A stretch of DNA of 64,000 bases, taken from contig NC_065575.1 of the NCBI RefSeq assembly GCF_937616625.2, forward strand, positions 32,611,001 to 32,675,000, in the 5' to 3' direction. Below are positions 34,520-47,132 of this stretch, one piece after another. The stretch comes from Mercurialis annua. Lineage: Eukaryota > Streptophyta > Magnoliopsida > Malpighiales > Euphorbiaceae. The notes beneath the pieces were generated by a model that was not told the DNA's origin, ran no database searches, and saw nothing but the letters and a program-made list of their open reading frames with translations. How positions within the stretch are numbered: the first letter of the stretch is position 1; the number at the start of each line of letters is the position of its first letter. The translations under genes and the position numbers were made by a program.

Positions 34520-35035
34520 GTGAGCGGAAGCGGGAGTCTCGGGGTCCCGTTCGCCCAAACTTATGGTAGGACTTTATTCTAGACAGGTTTTGAAATAAAT
34601 ATGGAGTCGCCATTTAGCTCAGTTAGGAAATGTCTTTTATATCGAGTTGATGACCTTACTCGCTTATAGGTAAGATTACCGTATGCCAGACCAAAAGATT
34701 GAGTTTGTGGAGCTTCTCGAAACTCGTGTACTTGGATTATTTGTTTCAGCTGTTAATTACTAGACATACTTTGTTTCTCATCTCAATATTCATGCAATTC
34801 ACGGTATACAGCACTGAAAAGTAAACATGTTTAAAAAAAGTAAACACATTTGACGCGCATATGACTCAATCTGGACTGCATTTGAGGCAAATAATAGTTA
34901 TCTCTAAACATTCATCTAAACCTGGCAGTTTCTAACAAATAGTAAAGTCTGGTTGCTCTGAATATTTTACATGCATAAAATCTAAAACCGATGTCTAAGT
35001 TTGATTGATTTTATTAGGTCATCTTAAAAGCCTAT
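34520..35035. mobile_element. LTR remnant, left part, interrupted by element B
   Basis: Starts gtgagcggaagcgggagtct with gttcgcccaa and ggagtcgcc, the same family as 28435-28740. Element B inserted at 35035; the target's continuation is 44273 onward. No duplication found for this older LTR. Confidence 0.6.
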
Positions 35036-37566
35036 TGTCACGACCCAAAACTATTGAGCCGCAACCGGCGCTAGGGAACGGGAGTGGTAGCTCCGGAACC
35101 CGTAGCAAGCCTAAAATCACAATTTAATTTTTCACAAATATAATATAAAATAAACAATATCAAACAACGGAAGCAAATATACATATATATAACATATAAT
35201 CATACATTTACACTAACTGTTTCAATACCTCGCGGGCTCTAGTTACCGTACCCTGCACGAACTGGCCTCGCGGTACTATATACATCAGTTAGTGTCTCAA
35301 AATGTCACACCGGCAACGGGGGCCGTGGATCATATACATAACACGCAGCCTATCAAAATGCCTATAAAACAATAACAGCAGTTAATATATACAATCAAAA
35401 TGAACTGCTGTCTAGGCTACTATTCCATTGACGCAGGACCACTACTGCAACATTCACATAAGTCATAAACTAACATATACAGATGACTTCTGCACTCCAA
35501 AATTGGCTTCTAGCTAGGTCCACAAACTAAGCACCTGTAAGACATCAAAGGTGAGGGGTCAGTATTTGGGAAAATACTGAGTGAGTTGTAATTTACTAAC
35601 AGTATTAATATAGAAACATAGCATCGCATCTCAAGAAAATATTAATATAAAACATATAAACATGTATTTGATCCGTGTGAAACTAATATCCTAGCATGCG
35701 ACACATTTCTCGAATAATCATTATCATTCAACCCAATCGTAATTATCAATCGCGAGTCCAACTCGCTGGTGGCCCAGCCACTAGATACGGGGACTCCAGA
35801 CTACACCGTAGCCGAGTACTCACTCGTATCAAATCATATACCCAATCGTAAATATCATATTCATCAACAGCTCCCAGCTGTGTCAAGTCATTTCTCAAAT
35901 GCAAACATACTAGACTGACTCGATACTGGTGATCACACAGCCTATTGACACCCAATAGGTAGCTAGTTTCTTCGGATCGCATACTAGTTCTCATATATAG
36001 AATTTAAATAAACATATAACATTTCAGTCAATCATATATAATGCGATGCGTGAAAACAGTATATATATATATATCAAATAGTTTTAATACATGAAAGTAA
36101 AAGTACAACTCACAGTGACCGCAATCCAAGAAATGATATGATCGATCTGATAGTACGCTCTCGCTATTCCGCCTCTACTGACTCCACTACTCGCTGACAC
36201 GTCTGATAAATCATTAATAGTTAGACGTGATTCTCGCATTCTTATACGTATAATACTTTTAGGTTTCAGGATTTAGTTTCGTTTTACACTTATTTACGTA
36301 TTCAATAACTTGAGTCGTATAAACGACTTAGCAAATACTATTTCTCATAATTGAGAATCGCTTAACGTCCTTGACGTTTTCCATTATTATTATTCATTTA
36401 AAATGTCGAGAAAATCTCGAGATTAATAACTTTCCAAGTCCGAAATCCATCCTTTCGTGTCCAATTACTCTAAGCGTCAAACACTTAGGTCAATTACAGC
36501 TTGTACTCGCGTGGGGACGAGTTGGGGTGCACGGGTGTGCGTTTTGGTGGGTACACGATCGTGCAACCAAGTGCACGTTTGTGCACCTCAAGAGTACACG
36601 TTCGTGTACTTTTAGTACACGTTCGTGCACCAGGAAAAGTGCACGTTCGTGTACTTCAGGTACACGTTCGTGTACCTTGCTAGGTGCACGTTCGTGTACT
36701 TCAAGTACACGTTCGTGCACCCGTGGTACACGGTCGTGTACCACGTGCACAGCCCCGGAAATCAGATTTTTCCGGGGTTTCGCCACATTCCCAACGTGCT
36801 AAACATACCCACGCTCAATACCCATATCTCGGTTTCTTCGAAAACGCCATAATAACCTCAAAAACGTCAAATTTCAACTTAAACTTAATCCTAACTCTAA
36901 GCAGCCAACAAACCATCGTTTTCATACCAAAACCCGACCTCTTACCTTAATTTGATGACCGGAAATGATAGAGCTTTCAGTTCTGAAGAAATCGCCGCTT
37001 GAATCGCTCGAATCGGACGTCGAACGGAGAAACGGCGGCGAAACGACGTAATCGGCGATTGATTTCCTTTTCTCTCGATTCTTCCTCTGTTTCCTTCATT
37101 CATATCTCAAACCTTATATATTAAGGTTAAAAGCTCACTTTGATCCTTGTTCTTTTTGCTTACTTTCATTTATCTTTTAAACTTTTCAATCGTACGATTT
37201 AGTCCATAGCTAAATCGTTAAACTCTTTTATTATGACTTATACGTATTATTTATATCCGATAAATAATACAAAGCTCGTTATTAGCACTTTCCCGTTACA
37301 ATCCAATATTTCTATTTTCGACACAAAGTGGCTAAATTACCACTTTGGTCCCTATACCTATTTTTGAACTTTTCTTGCCATTTTTCCTTTAAGTTCCAAT
37401 TCTAAATTTAGAATTGAAATATAATATAAATTTTCTCTGTAAAAATCTTTTCTAAAACCGTCATGCTAAAACTTATTTATCGGAAAACTTTCCGATATCA
37501 TCACTCCAGCGAATCTAAACTGGACACGTGATCCAATTGGCTAATTATACATTATGGGGTATTACA
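35036..37566 (-). repeat. 3' LTR of element B
   Basis: 2531 bp, with a TATA-like tatataagg on the minus strand near 37115 and the palindrome array downstream of it. Confidence 0.9.
36551..36741. repeat. Array of nine CGTTCG palindromes in the 3' LTR of element B
   Basis: Nine units in the same order as in element A, with some units swapped between gtacac and gtgcac arms and one decayed centre (gtgcacgtttgtgcac, a C to T change at a CpG). Confidence 0.9.
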
Positions 37567-37579
37567 TTCTTCCCCCCTT
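37567..37579 (-). promoter_or_regulatory. Polypurine tract of element B
   Basis: AAGGGGGGAAGAA on the minus strand, directly before the 3' LTR, preceded by the same gaggacgaattttt motif as in A. Confidence 0.85.
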
Positions 37580-39924
37580 ATAAAAATTCGTCCTCGAATT
37601 TTCATAAATCTTGTTGGGACCTTACAATTATTCTTATACCTTCCTTGACATCCATTAATATGTTTTGACCGCAGCTTTTCCCTTTTACTTAATTCTTAAC
37701 TTCGTACTTGTTGTTATATCGTTGAGAATTCTCTTACTGGTACCTTCGTCTCATCTGTTATCTCTTCTGAGATAGAATGGTCCTTAGACGTATTCTTGAT
37801 ATCGCAGTCCTTGTGTCATTGCTACCTGGTTGTCGTTAATCTCAATCTAATGTTTTCTTGTTTCATCACTTCATCTTTAGTAGCCATAAGGTTGCTACTC
37901 GTCTCCTTTATACGTGAATGGTCACGACGTGTCGACTCCATCTTTAATAACGTACTTACTTTATACATATTCCTATGAATATTTTCTCTTGTAATTATAA
38001 CTTGCAGTTATGATCTTTCCTATCGTCTGTAATTATCACTTTCCTTTCTTGGCTGGTTCTTGTTATTTCTCACTTTTTTCTATCATTGTCTGACACTTTG
38101 TTCTTTCTCAATCAATTTTCTTCAATTTACTTTACATCTAACACATTTACTGTCTTTTAACATAATTAAGCCTGTTACATCCTTTACTATCTTTGATTTC
38201 TCCATCCCTTTGCTTTTCTGATTTATCGTGAATTTCATGTCACTTGTTGACTATGATCTTTCATTCCTTTTTTCCGTTACCTTAAACGTTCCATTTCACG
38301 TTACCTTTAATCGTGTAACTTGTACAGCCGTTTTCTTTGACCGATACTATTCGTATTCTCATCTTCTTATCCTTTTCTCTGGTCACTTTTATTGACTTAT
38401 CAGTCAAAACTGTCTCTTCTTTATATTCTAATCCCTTATTCTCGTTAATTTCTTAAGAATCCTATAAGCTTCTTTAACATTTAATTTTCTCGAGAACTTT
38501 TCTCGTTAATTAGCTTTTGCTTAACTTCTTTCTTATCTTTAACCTTTAACTAATTTCATCTTTAACTTTCAACCTCAACAGATTCATTAGACCCTTGTCT
38601 TGTCTTTTACTTGTTATATTTGTTACGTCTTTCCTTCGTTTATAGCAGTTCTATTGCTGCTGTTCTATTCTGATAAACCTTATGACGTATTTCTAGAACT
38701 TTCATTTCTCTAATCACCTTACTAACTCCCAAGGGTATATAAGTGTTCTCATTATACTTCCCTTCATAATATTCACAATTCTCACATTTACTGATACGTA
38801 CGTCTATACGTGTGCCTTTCTCCTTTCTGTTAACGCAATTCATAATTTTTAATGCTGATATTAGTAACTTTACTTAATATCAGTCATAGTATCATGACCT
38901 CTTTTGATCTATCTAATTTAAACTTTCATGTCTCACAAAATCATCTTCTTTGTCACTTGTATTCCTTTTTCTTTCTACTTCTGTATCTTTAAATACTGAT
39001 GTTGATAACGCTATATCTCCTTTAAATATCACTTGATGTTCATCAGTCATATTATCATCTTTTCGTCCTTCATACTTTTAATCTCTTTCCTCCAATTATG
39101 ACTTCTTATTTCTACTTCATTTATCTTAACATAAGAGTAATCATATATTTATTACTCTTATGTATTCGTTATACTTTCTTCTTTTAACACGACTCTCTGT
39201 CATTTCATCCTTAAGTATTGTCAGTGCATTGCAGCTTATCTGCATACGCTCTCCGGCGATAAGTCCTTATTCACATTCTTATTTAGCTCCACTAGCTTTG
39301 TTGTAATAATTATTAACATGGCTTTATTCTGTTATTGGAGTTTCTTTTACAATTTTTATTCTTATTTAATAAGAATCTTTTATTCTTCGCCGCAGGGCTT
39401 TATATCCGAGTTTACTTACTAAACAAAGAAACTTTAAAACTTCTTTTGGCTGCGCAGCTCTTTCTAAACCACTTTTCATAAATCATTTAAAATCGTTAGT
39501 ACAATTGTTGCTCAGAGTGATGACATCTCTCATCACCAAGGAGTTGCTCAAAATTGCAGTTTCTTTTGCCATTACGAAGATATGATGCATGACCTAAAAT
39601 TTTGAAAATCATTCTTTTATGCATTTCTATCGTGATTATGCAATGTCACTTGCGATGTCTGAGCACAATTGTACCTTGAAAAGTCATAAAAACTTTCAAA
39701 ATCTTCAGAAAATTGTAAGTCTTACTCTAGATTATACGCTCTGCGACTATTAACGGCTTTCGTTATACTTATTGGGTATATTTCATATTTTTGTACTGCT
39801 GTCATTTTTCTGTCATTTACAGACTGTTTGTCTGTCACATCACTTCTTTTTCCATATCTCCGATAACTCAATTAAGTTCAAAATTCTCTATTGCTGTAAT
39901 CATCATATCCACTCATGCAACATT
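37580..39924 (-). other. Non-coding interior of element B
   Basis: Stop-rich in all frames and pyrimidine-rich on the plus strand; aligns in blocks with the same region of element A. No pol domain seen. Confidence 0.7.
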
Positions 39925-41212
39925 CTATTCTACGTCATATACAGACGCAGATACCGATGTTTCACATCGACTTCCTCTATAATAATCTATCTTTTTCTTT
40001 ACACTTCTTGAACGTAATCTAAGAATTACGTTCACTGCAATTGTATTATGTAGTGTATATTATTGTTTTTGTGAGTTATGTTTATATGTTCTTTTATTAG
40101 GCGCGTGTTTAACTACAACGCTTCCTATAGGTCCTCACTTTCTGAGGTATTATCCTAAAGGTAAAACCTATTACTGACATCCTACTATGAAATGCAGCAA
40201 TTATATAAAAACAATAATGCAAACACATAAACACAATACTTAAAGTACGTAAATCATTAATACCTGGAGGTGCCTGACGCGGAACGTTAGGTTCCCTAAT
40301 AATTATGCCTGTATGCCGGCCCCTAACTGTTCTACCAGAGTTTCTTCCACCTCTTTGCACGAAATAGGGGTTGGTTGTAGTTCTGGAGGACGTACTGACG
40401 TAATCTGGGTGGTACTCACGTCTAAAGTAATAAGGTCGTACCGGATCACCCGCCCACTCATGCTCTGTTTCAATCCTACGGGCCATTGTAGTGAGCGTGC
40501 TAAAATGTTCGTCCACGTGCTCATATAGCTCATCAAACTGAGGTCCTAAACCCCTGACATATCTGCGATTAATGATTCTATTGCTTTCGTTCAGATTAGG
40601 GACTCCCTCTGCCATCCGCAGAAAATCAGTAGAGTACGCTCCTACAGTCAACATTCCTCTAGAAAAAGAACGCATTTGCCTCCTAACCTGATTTAGGGCT
40701 ATCTGCGCCTGACCGTTAGCTATGTCCGCATCTTCCCTCAAATTGCGGTATCTCCGCACACTTGACCAGAAATAGTCACCTCTGTATTCCTCGACATCTA
40801 ATTCATCTAACTCTTCTTCTTCTTCATACTCTTCTTCCTGAGGATTTTCCTCTTCTGCTTCTTCTTCTAATTCTTCTTCTGGATCCTCCTCAGGATCCTC
40901 TTCAGGGTCTTCCTCAGGATCTTCTTCAGGATCCTCTTCCGGATCTTCCTCTGGTTCCTCTTCCTCTCCTTCGCTGTATTCTATTTCCGGTGAATGCATT
41001 CTAACTCTGTTTCTGGAAGAACTACCTATCTCTGACACAGACATAAAACCATTTTGATATATTTCTGGTGATGCTCTAATATTTGCGTGGAATCCATTCT
41101 GATGGACCCCAGATGGTTCGCCTACTTCATTATGAAACCCGTTTTGAAATATAGGAGGCACTTCCTCCCGTTCTTCGTCAACATGCGACTGAGCTCCGTT
41201 TTGCCCAGACAT
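39925..41212 (-). CDS. Gag-like protein of element B, possible two-exon gene
   Basis: Main exon 41212-40264, with the same acceptor-like sequence before the ATG and the same CCAG|GTATTA donor as in A. The last exon would be 39974-39925, 50 nt, as in A, giving 332 residues. Compared with A the protein has about one more PEED repeat and some dozen scattered changes, mostly conservative (for example AGDPV for SGDPI). The Gag-like part, from YFWSSVRRYRNL to RRIETEHEW, is nearly unchanged. Many base differences in this part are silent. After the donor the direct reading frames of A and B diverge (GISNLY against GINDLR), which supports the exon end. No zinc knuckle. Splicing is a prediction from sequence only. 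Confidence 0.7.
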
Positions 41213-41720
41213 GCTGAAAAGAAACAATTTCAAACATAAGCGCCCATCTGAGTTCCTTTCCACACGCAATTCCAATATCATCTTATAAAATGCTGTAACC
41301 ATTTAGCATTTAATCCAGTCGCACGTAAGTCGCAAGCAAATATCCATTTAATAATCTCAACGCAAGTAACAAACAATTTACCATCTCAATCGTTCATAAT
41401 TTGCGACCACATAACCACTTTCTATCTCCTAGTATAAGCAATAAATACTTAGTTATCTTCGTCATCCGTATAAACAGATACTATTCACTTACTAACTTAA
41501 TAGTCCTGGTTTGCGCGCATAATGCCACGTACTACTAATGCACACATAACACAATTACAGACAACCAAGGTCTGACTCTTGCTGCAGTAGTTCCTAGGTA
41601 TACTTACTGACAATTACTCCCAGTCAAACAAGCAATCAAACAACTCTAGCAGTGGTAACTGGACCAAACTGCTCTCAAACAAACATTGAAACAAACTTGC
41701 AGTGGTAACTGGACCAAACT

Positions 41721-41732
41721 GCTCTGATACCA
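41721..41732 (-). promoter_or_regulatory. Primer-binding site of element B (initiator Met tRNA)
   Basis: TGGTATCAGAGC on the minus strand next to the 5' LTR, with the same duplicated gcagtggtaactggaccaaa block behind it. Confidence 0.9.
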
Positions 41733-41736
41733 ACAT

Positions 41737-44267
41737 TGTCACGACCCAAAACTATTGAGCCGCAACCGGCGCTAGGGAACGGGAGTGGTAGCTCCGGAAC
41801 CCGTAGCAAGCCTAAAATCACAATTTAATTTTTCGCAAATATAATATAAAATAAACAATATCAAACAACAGAAGCAAATATACATATATATAACATATAA
41901 TCATACATTTACACTAACTGTTTCAATACCTCGCGGGCTCTAGTTACCGTACCCTGTACGAACTGGCCTCGCGGTACTATATACATCAGTTAGTGTCTCA
42001 AAACGTCACACCGGCAACGGGGGCCGTGGATCATATACATAACACGCAGCCTATCAAAATGCCTATAAAACAATAACAGCAGTTAATATATACAATCAAA
42101 ATGAACTGCTGTCTAGGCTACTATTCCATTGACGCAGGACCACTACTGCAGCATTCACAGAAGTCATAAACTAACATATACAGATGACTTCTGCACTCCA
42201 AAATTGGCTTCTAGCTAGGTCCACAAACTAAGCACCTGTAAGACATCAAAGGTGAGGGGTCAGTATTTGGGAAAATACTGAGTGAGTTGTAATTTACTAA
42301 CAGTATTAATATAGAAACATAGCATCGCATCTCCAGAAAATATTAATATAAAACATATAAACATGTATTTGATCCGTGTGAAACTAATATCCTAGCATGC
42401 GACACATTTCTCGAATAATCATTATCATTCAACCCAATCGTAATTATCAATCGCGAGTCCAACTCGCTGGTGGCCCAGCCACTAGATACGGGGACTCCAG
42501 ACTACACCGTAGCCGAGTACTCACTCATATCAAATCATATACCCAATCGTAAATATCATATTCATTAACAGCTCCCAGCTGTGTCAAGTCATTTCTCAAA
42601 TGCAAACATACTAGACTGACTCGATACTGGTGATCACACAGCCTATTGACACCCAATAGGTAGCTAGTTTCTTCGGATCGCATACTAGTTCTCATATATA
42701 GAATTTAAATAAACATATAACATTTCAGTCAATCATATATAATGCGATGCGTGAAAACAGTATATATATATATATCAAATAGTTTTAATACATGAAAGTA
42801 AAAGTACAACTCACAGTGACCGCAATCCAAGAAATGATATGATCGATCTGATAGTACGCTCTCGCTATTCCGCCTCTACTGACTCCACTACTCGCTGACA
42901 CGTCTGATAAATCATTAATAGTTAGACGTGATTCTCGCATTCTTATACGTATAATACTTTTAGGTTTTAGGATTTAGTTTCGTTTTACACTTATTTACGT
43001 ATTCAATAACTTGAGTCGTATAAACGACTTAGCGAATACTATTTCTCATAATTGAGAATCGCTTAACGTCCTTGACGTTTTCCATTATTATTATTCATTT
43101 AAAATGTCGAGAAAATCTCGAGATTAATAACTTTCCAAGTCCGAAATCCATCCTTTCGTGTCCAATTACTCTAAGCGTCAAACACTTAGGTCAATTACAG
43201 CTTGTACTCGCGTGGGGACGAGTTGGGGTGCACGGGTGTGCGTTTTGGTGGGTACACGATCGTGCAACCAAGTGCACGTTCGTGCACCTCAAGAGTACAC
43301 GTTCGTGTACTTTTAGTACACGTTCGTGCACCAGGAAAAGTGCACGTTCGTGTACTTCAGGTACACGTTCGTGTACCTTGCTAGGTGCACGTTCGTGTAC
43401 TTCAAGTACACGTTCGTGCACCCGTGGTACACGGTCGTGTACCACGTGCACAGCCCCGGAAATCAGATTTTTCCAGGGTTTCGCCACAATCCCGACGTGC
43501 TAAACATACCCACGCTCAATACCCATATCTCGGTTTCTTCGAAAACGCCATAATAACCTCAAAAACGTCAAATTTCAACTTAAACTTAATCCTAACTCAA
43601 AACAGCCAACAAACCATCGTTTTCATACCAAAACCCGACCTCTTACCTTAATTTGATGACCGGAAATGATAGAGCTTTCAGTTCTGAAGAAATCGCCGCT
43701 TGAATCGCTCGAATCGGACGTCGAACGGAGAAACGGCGGCGAAACGACGTAATCGGCGATTGATTTCCTTTTCTCTCGATTCTTCCTCTGTTTCCTTCAT
43801 TCATATCTCAAACCTTATATATTAAGGTTAAAAGCTCACTTTGATCCTTGTTCTTTTTGCTTACTTTCATTTATCTTTTAAACTTTTCAATCGTACGATT
43901 TAGTTCATAGCTAAATCGTTAAACTCTTTTATTATTACTTATACGTATTATTTATATCCGATAAATAATACAAAGCTCGTTATTAGCACTTTCCCGTTAC
44001 AATCCAATATTTCTATTTTCGACACAAAGTGGCTAAATTACCACTTTGGTCCCTATACCTATTTTTGAACTTTTCTTGCCATTTTTCCTTTAAGTTCCAA
44101 TTCTAACTTTAGAATTGAAATATAATATAAATTTTCTCCGTAAAAATCTTTTCTAAAACCGTCATGCTAAAACTTATTTATCGGAAAACTTTCCGATATC
44201 ATCACTCCAGCGAATCTAAACTGGACACGTGGTCCAATTGGCTAATTATACATTTTGGGGTATTACA
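41737..44267 (-). repeat. 5' LTR of element B
   Basis: 2531 bp. TATA-like site near 43816 on the minus strand. Confidence 0.9.
43252..43442. repeat. Array of nine CGTTCG palindromes in the 5' LTR of element B
   Basis: As in the 3' LTR, but the second unit keeps the CGTTCG centre (gtgcacgttcgtgcac). Confidence 0.9.
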
Positions 44268-44272
44268 CCTAT

Positions 44273-44700
44273 ACAACCTCTAATTACCTTTTATATGCAA
44301 TCCTAAGATGTCTAGGTGATTTGTTGGATGTGATTTGATTCACTAATTTAACGTGATTAGTCCTTTAACTTATTAATGTTGGATCTGACATGCTTTTGGA
44401 AAGCGTTTTAAATAGTATCGACATGCTCATTTGCAGTTGGATAAACATATAAGGTTAGGGATATTTTTAAACCTTGTAGACCGGAGTGTCTAGCACTCGC
44501 CGCGTTTGGATCATCAGTTGGCTGGAATTGGTTCTCGGGCAGAACACGAAAGTTGTTCCTTTCGTCGATGCGGTTCCCATTGATTTGAACCGGGGTTGAT
44601 TCCGGTTTTAGGTGAACCCAAAATGGTTTCTGAAAGTTGTGGTCGGAAAAAACTTACTCTATCTTTATAAAATAGAGTTCCAATTTTAGGATAGGTTGGA
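44273..44700. mobile_element. LTR remnant, right part, continuing from 35035
   Basis: Target sequence resuming after element B. It holds no reading frame. Phrases such as ggttctcgggcagaacac and tgaaccggggttgattccgg look like LTR sequence. The right boundary is not certain. Confidence 0.45.
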
Positions 44701-46048
44701 GATGGCCAGAATGCTACTATTGATATTTGATACCTACTCTCTCCCTTACACTTTTTATATTTATTCAACCTTAAATTATAATTTTTTGTGAAAAGGTCAC
44801 GACCCGAAAACTTGATCCTCGATCGGCGTTAGGAAATGGGAATGATATTGCTGAAACCCGTAGCTAGCCTAAAATTCACTAAAAAAATCCGCAATTCATT
44901 TATTTAAAAAATCAAGTACTAATCCTATACACGAAAGCATTTAACAATTTACACATTACACACTAGTAGAAACAATACAATTTACTTCGGGTTTTCATTT
45001 GCGTATCTCGTACGTACTAACCCGGTATACAAATTACTAGTGTTTAGGATCATACTACGGGAATCTACTTCCGTAGACAAAAAATACAAATATCCTAGCT
45101 CATGTACATATACAATATTAGCAACTAGATACAATATCAAAAATTTTGCCTCGCTAGACTACGACACTGGTTGGACATATACTACTGCAGTGGACTAGGA
45201 AGTCGGGACTGTATATGCAAAATTTGACTTCCGAGCAAAAGAAGATTTCTAGTCAAGTCCTGTGTCTAGGCACCTGAAAAATGGTTAAACCAACGGGGTT
45301 AGCTATAAGCTGAGTGAGATATATATTACTTAAACATATTATCAAAATAAGCATCACGTTTGAAAATCCTTTTTCATATATACAATCACATTGATACAAT
45401 CACATATAAATCAAACAATTCACGTATACAAACAACTTGATCTGATCTTAATCTTTAATCTTAGTCCTGGATATTTCTTAACCTATGCTCATTCCTAGAC
45501 TTAACGAGAGTGCTGCTTTCTCATATCCTTGTTAGTTAAAGTCCCGAGATGACTCAACCGAGTTCAACTTGTACCTAGTGATACAGTCCCGAGATAGCTC
45601 AACCGAGTGAAACTGGTATTACACTTATATCCATACAATGCAAGGTGAGTCCCGAGAGCCTTGCTCCATCGAGTTCACTCCCTAGACATAGGTCCCGAGA
45701 TACATCCACCGAGTTCAACCTTTGTCTTACGCGTCGTAAGTTAGTCTATTTTCGATCTATTTTTAACATCTAGACCGACTCTGTGACCACATACTAGTTT
45801 GGATCGCACATAATTTATGTTTTGCAAACATTCGTCAAATAGGGAAAACAACGCAATCCAACCAATTTCAATACAATCAAGAACAACCAATTCGCATATA
45901 GCCAATTCATTCATATATAAACAATCTAATCAACAGTCAATCCAAACAATGCACATATACAATGCACTTCATGCAATGAATTTAAATACTAATCATATAG
46001 TATATCAATTATTATTTTTGGTACGAAAATACGAGTGAGTTAAATATT

Positions 46049-46368
46049 GGGTTAATTCCATAAAAAATCATGACCATTACATGAAGTTTCATTTTAATGA
46101 CGACTTTTAAAAGTTGTCATATAAAACCATGAACTTTCATTTTTTTTCAAATCTATCACCAAATTAATTTTCGGTGTATTTTTGCTGATGTGGCAACCGA
46201 AATCTGGCTGATTTGAAAAAAAAAATGAAAGGTAAAAATACACCGGAAAATAATCGGTGATAGATTTGGAAAAAAATGAAAGGTCATGGTTTTATATGGC
46301 AACTTTTAAAAGTCGTGATTAAAATGAAACTTCGTGTAAAGTTCGTGATTTTTTTATGGAATCAACTC
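46049..46368. mobile_element. MITE with gggttaattcc ends
   Basis: Inverted ends gggttaattccataaaaaat and complement; flanks ttaaatatt and taaaatata look like a 9-bp duplication with two changes. Same family as 58561-58930. Confidence 0.75.
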
Positions 46369-46995
46369 TAAAATATACTCACGCCTTGCTATCCAATCTT
46401 TTGTGATTTCCTTGTCTTGGCCGAATCTCTAAGCCAACACTGTTAAATTTGTAGCTCGTCGATGCCTGGTACACAATCACAACCACGTACGTTTAAATCT
46501 AATACACGTATAGCTAATATTTATAAACCTTAATTATCAATTTAGGTTAACTATTTAATTTTTAATTTATTTCCTTGAAGAACAACTTTAGGTTTTTAAG
46601 CTATATCAGTTTATTCAAAACTGATAACGTACTTAATCGTTTTAAATGCGTATAACCCAAATCTTATATTTTAATACTTAACCTATTGTATTTTGTATTG
46701 TTATATCATTCATAACCAACTTATACGCTTAACTCAATCTATAACCCCTTTCTTACACCAATTTCGCATTTTTGCGTCAATTTATCGTTTACGTTTTAAA
46801 CTTAAAATGCTTAACCCGTAACAATAATTTCTTGGAATTTATAGCTCAAACCAGCCCTTATACATACCATACCCATCCATTTTCATTCAATCATTTCCTT
46901 AACATACTTAACGATTTTAAAACCGTTTTCACGTCCAAGCTGCAACTATCGCGTAACGTAGCGTTTGCGTCAAAACTTATCGTTGCTTGGACTTC

Positions 46996-47132
46996 GGGAA
47001 AGGGTTGGCTCAGCCCTTTCCCTCTTTGTCTTTCCCTCCCCTGGTTTGGCAAGGGGAGGGCTGCTACTGCTCTGGTGCGTCGCACCAGAGCTGCTGCTTT
47101 GCAGCATCACTGTGCTGCAGCACGTGCAGCAC
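46996..47132. repeat. Mixed inverted-repeat array in the third solo LTR
   Basis: Successive hairpins with different sequences: gggaaaggg with ccctttccc (from 46996), ccctcccct with aggggaggg (47034-47060), ctctggtgcg-t-cgcaccagag (47070-47090), gctgc-ttt-gcagc (47093-47105) and gtgctgc with gcagcac (47112-47132). The GC content is far above the surrounding DNA. It sits at the place where A and B carry CGTTCG palindromes. Confidence 0.75.

Larger units (their letters stand above)
35036..44267 (-). mobile_element. LTR element B: full-length sister of element A
   Basis: A 9232-bp element on the minus strand with LTRs 41737-44267 (5') and 35036-37566 (3'), each 2531 bp, flanked by a perfect 5-bp duplication cctat (35031-35035 and 44268-44272). 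Primer site, purine tract, palindrome arrays and gag-like gene all correspond to element A. The LTR pair differs by eye at about twenty positions, so B is several times older than A. The 4170-bp interior has no pol domains. Confidence 0.9.

Noticed and set aside
36371..36802. Reading frame of 143 codons with repeated RSCT/TFVY words, also in the other LTRs
   Set aside because: It arises from the palindrome array, which is open in several frames on both strands; no start context or family similarity.
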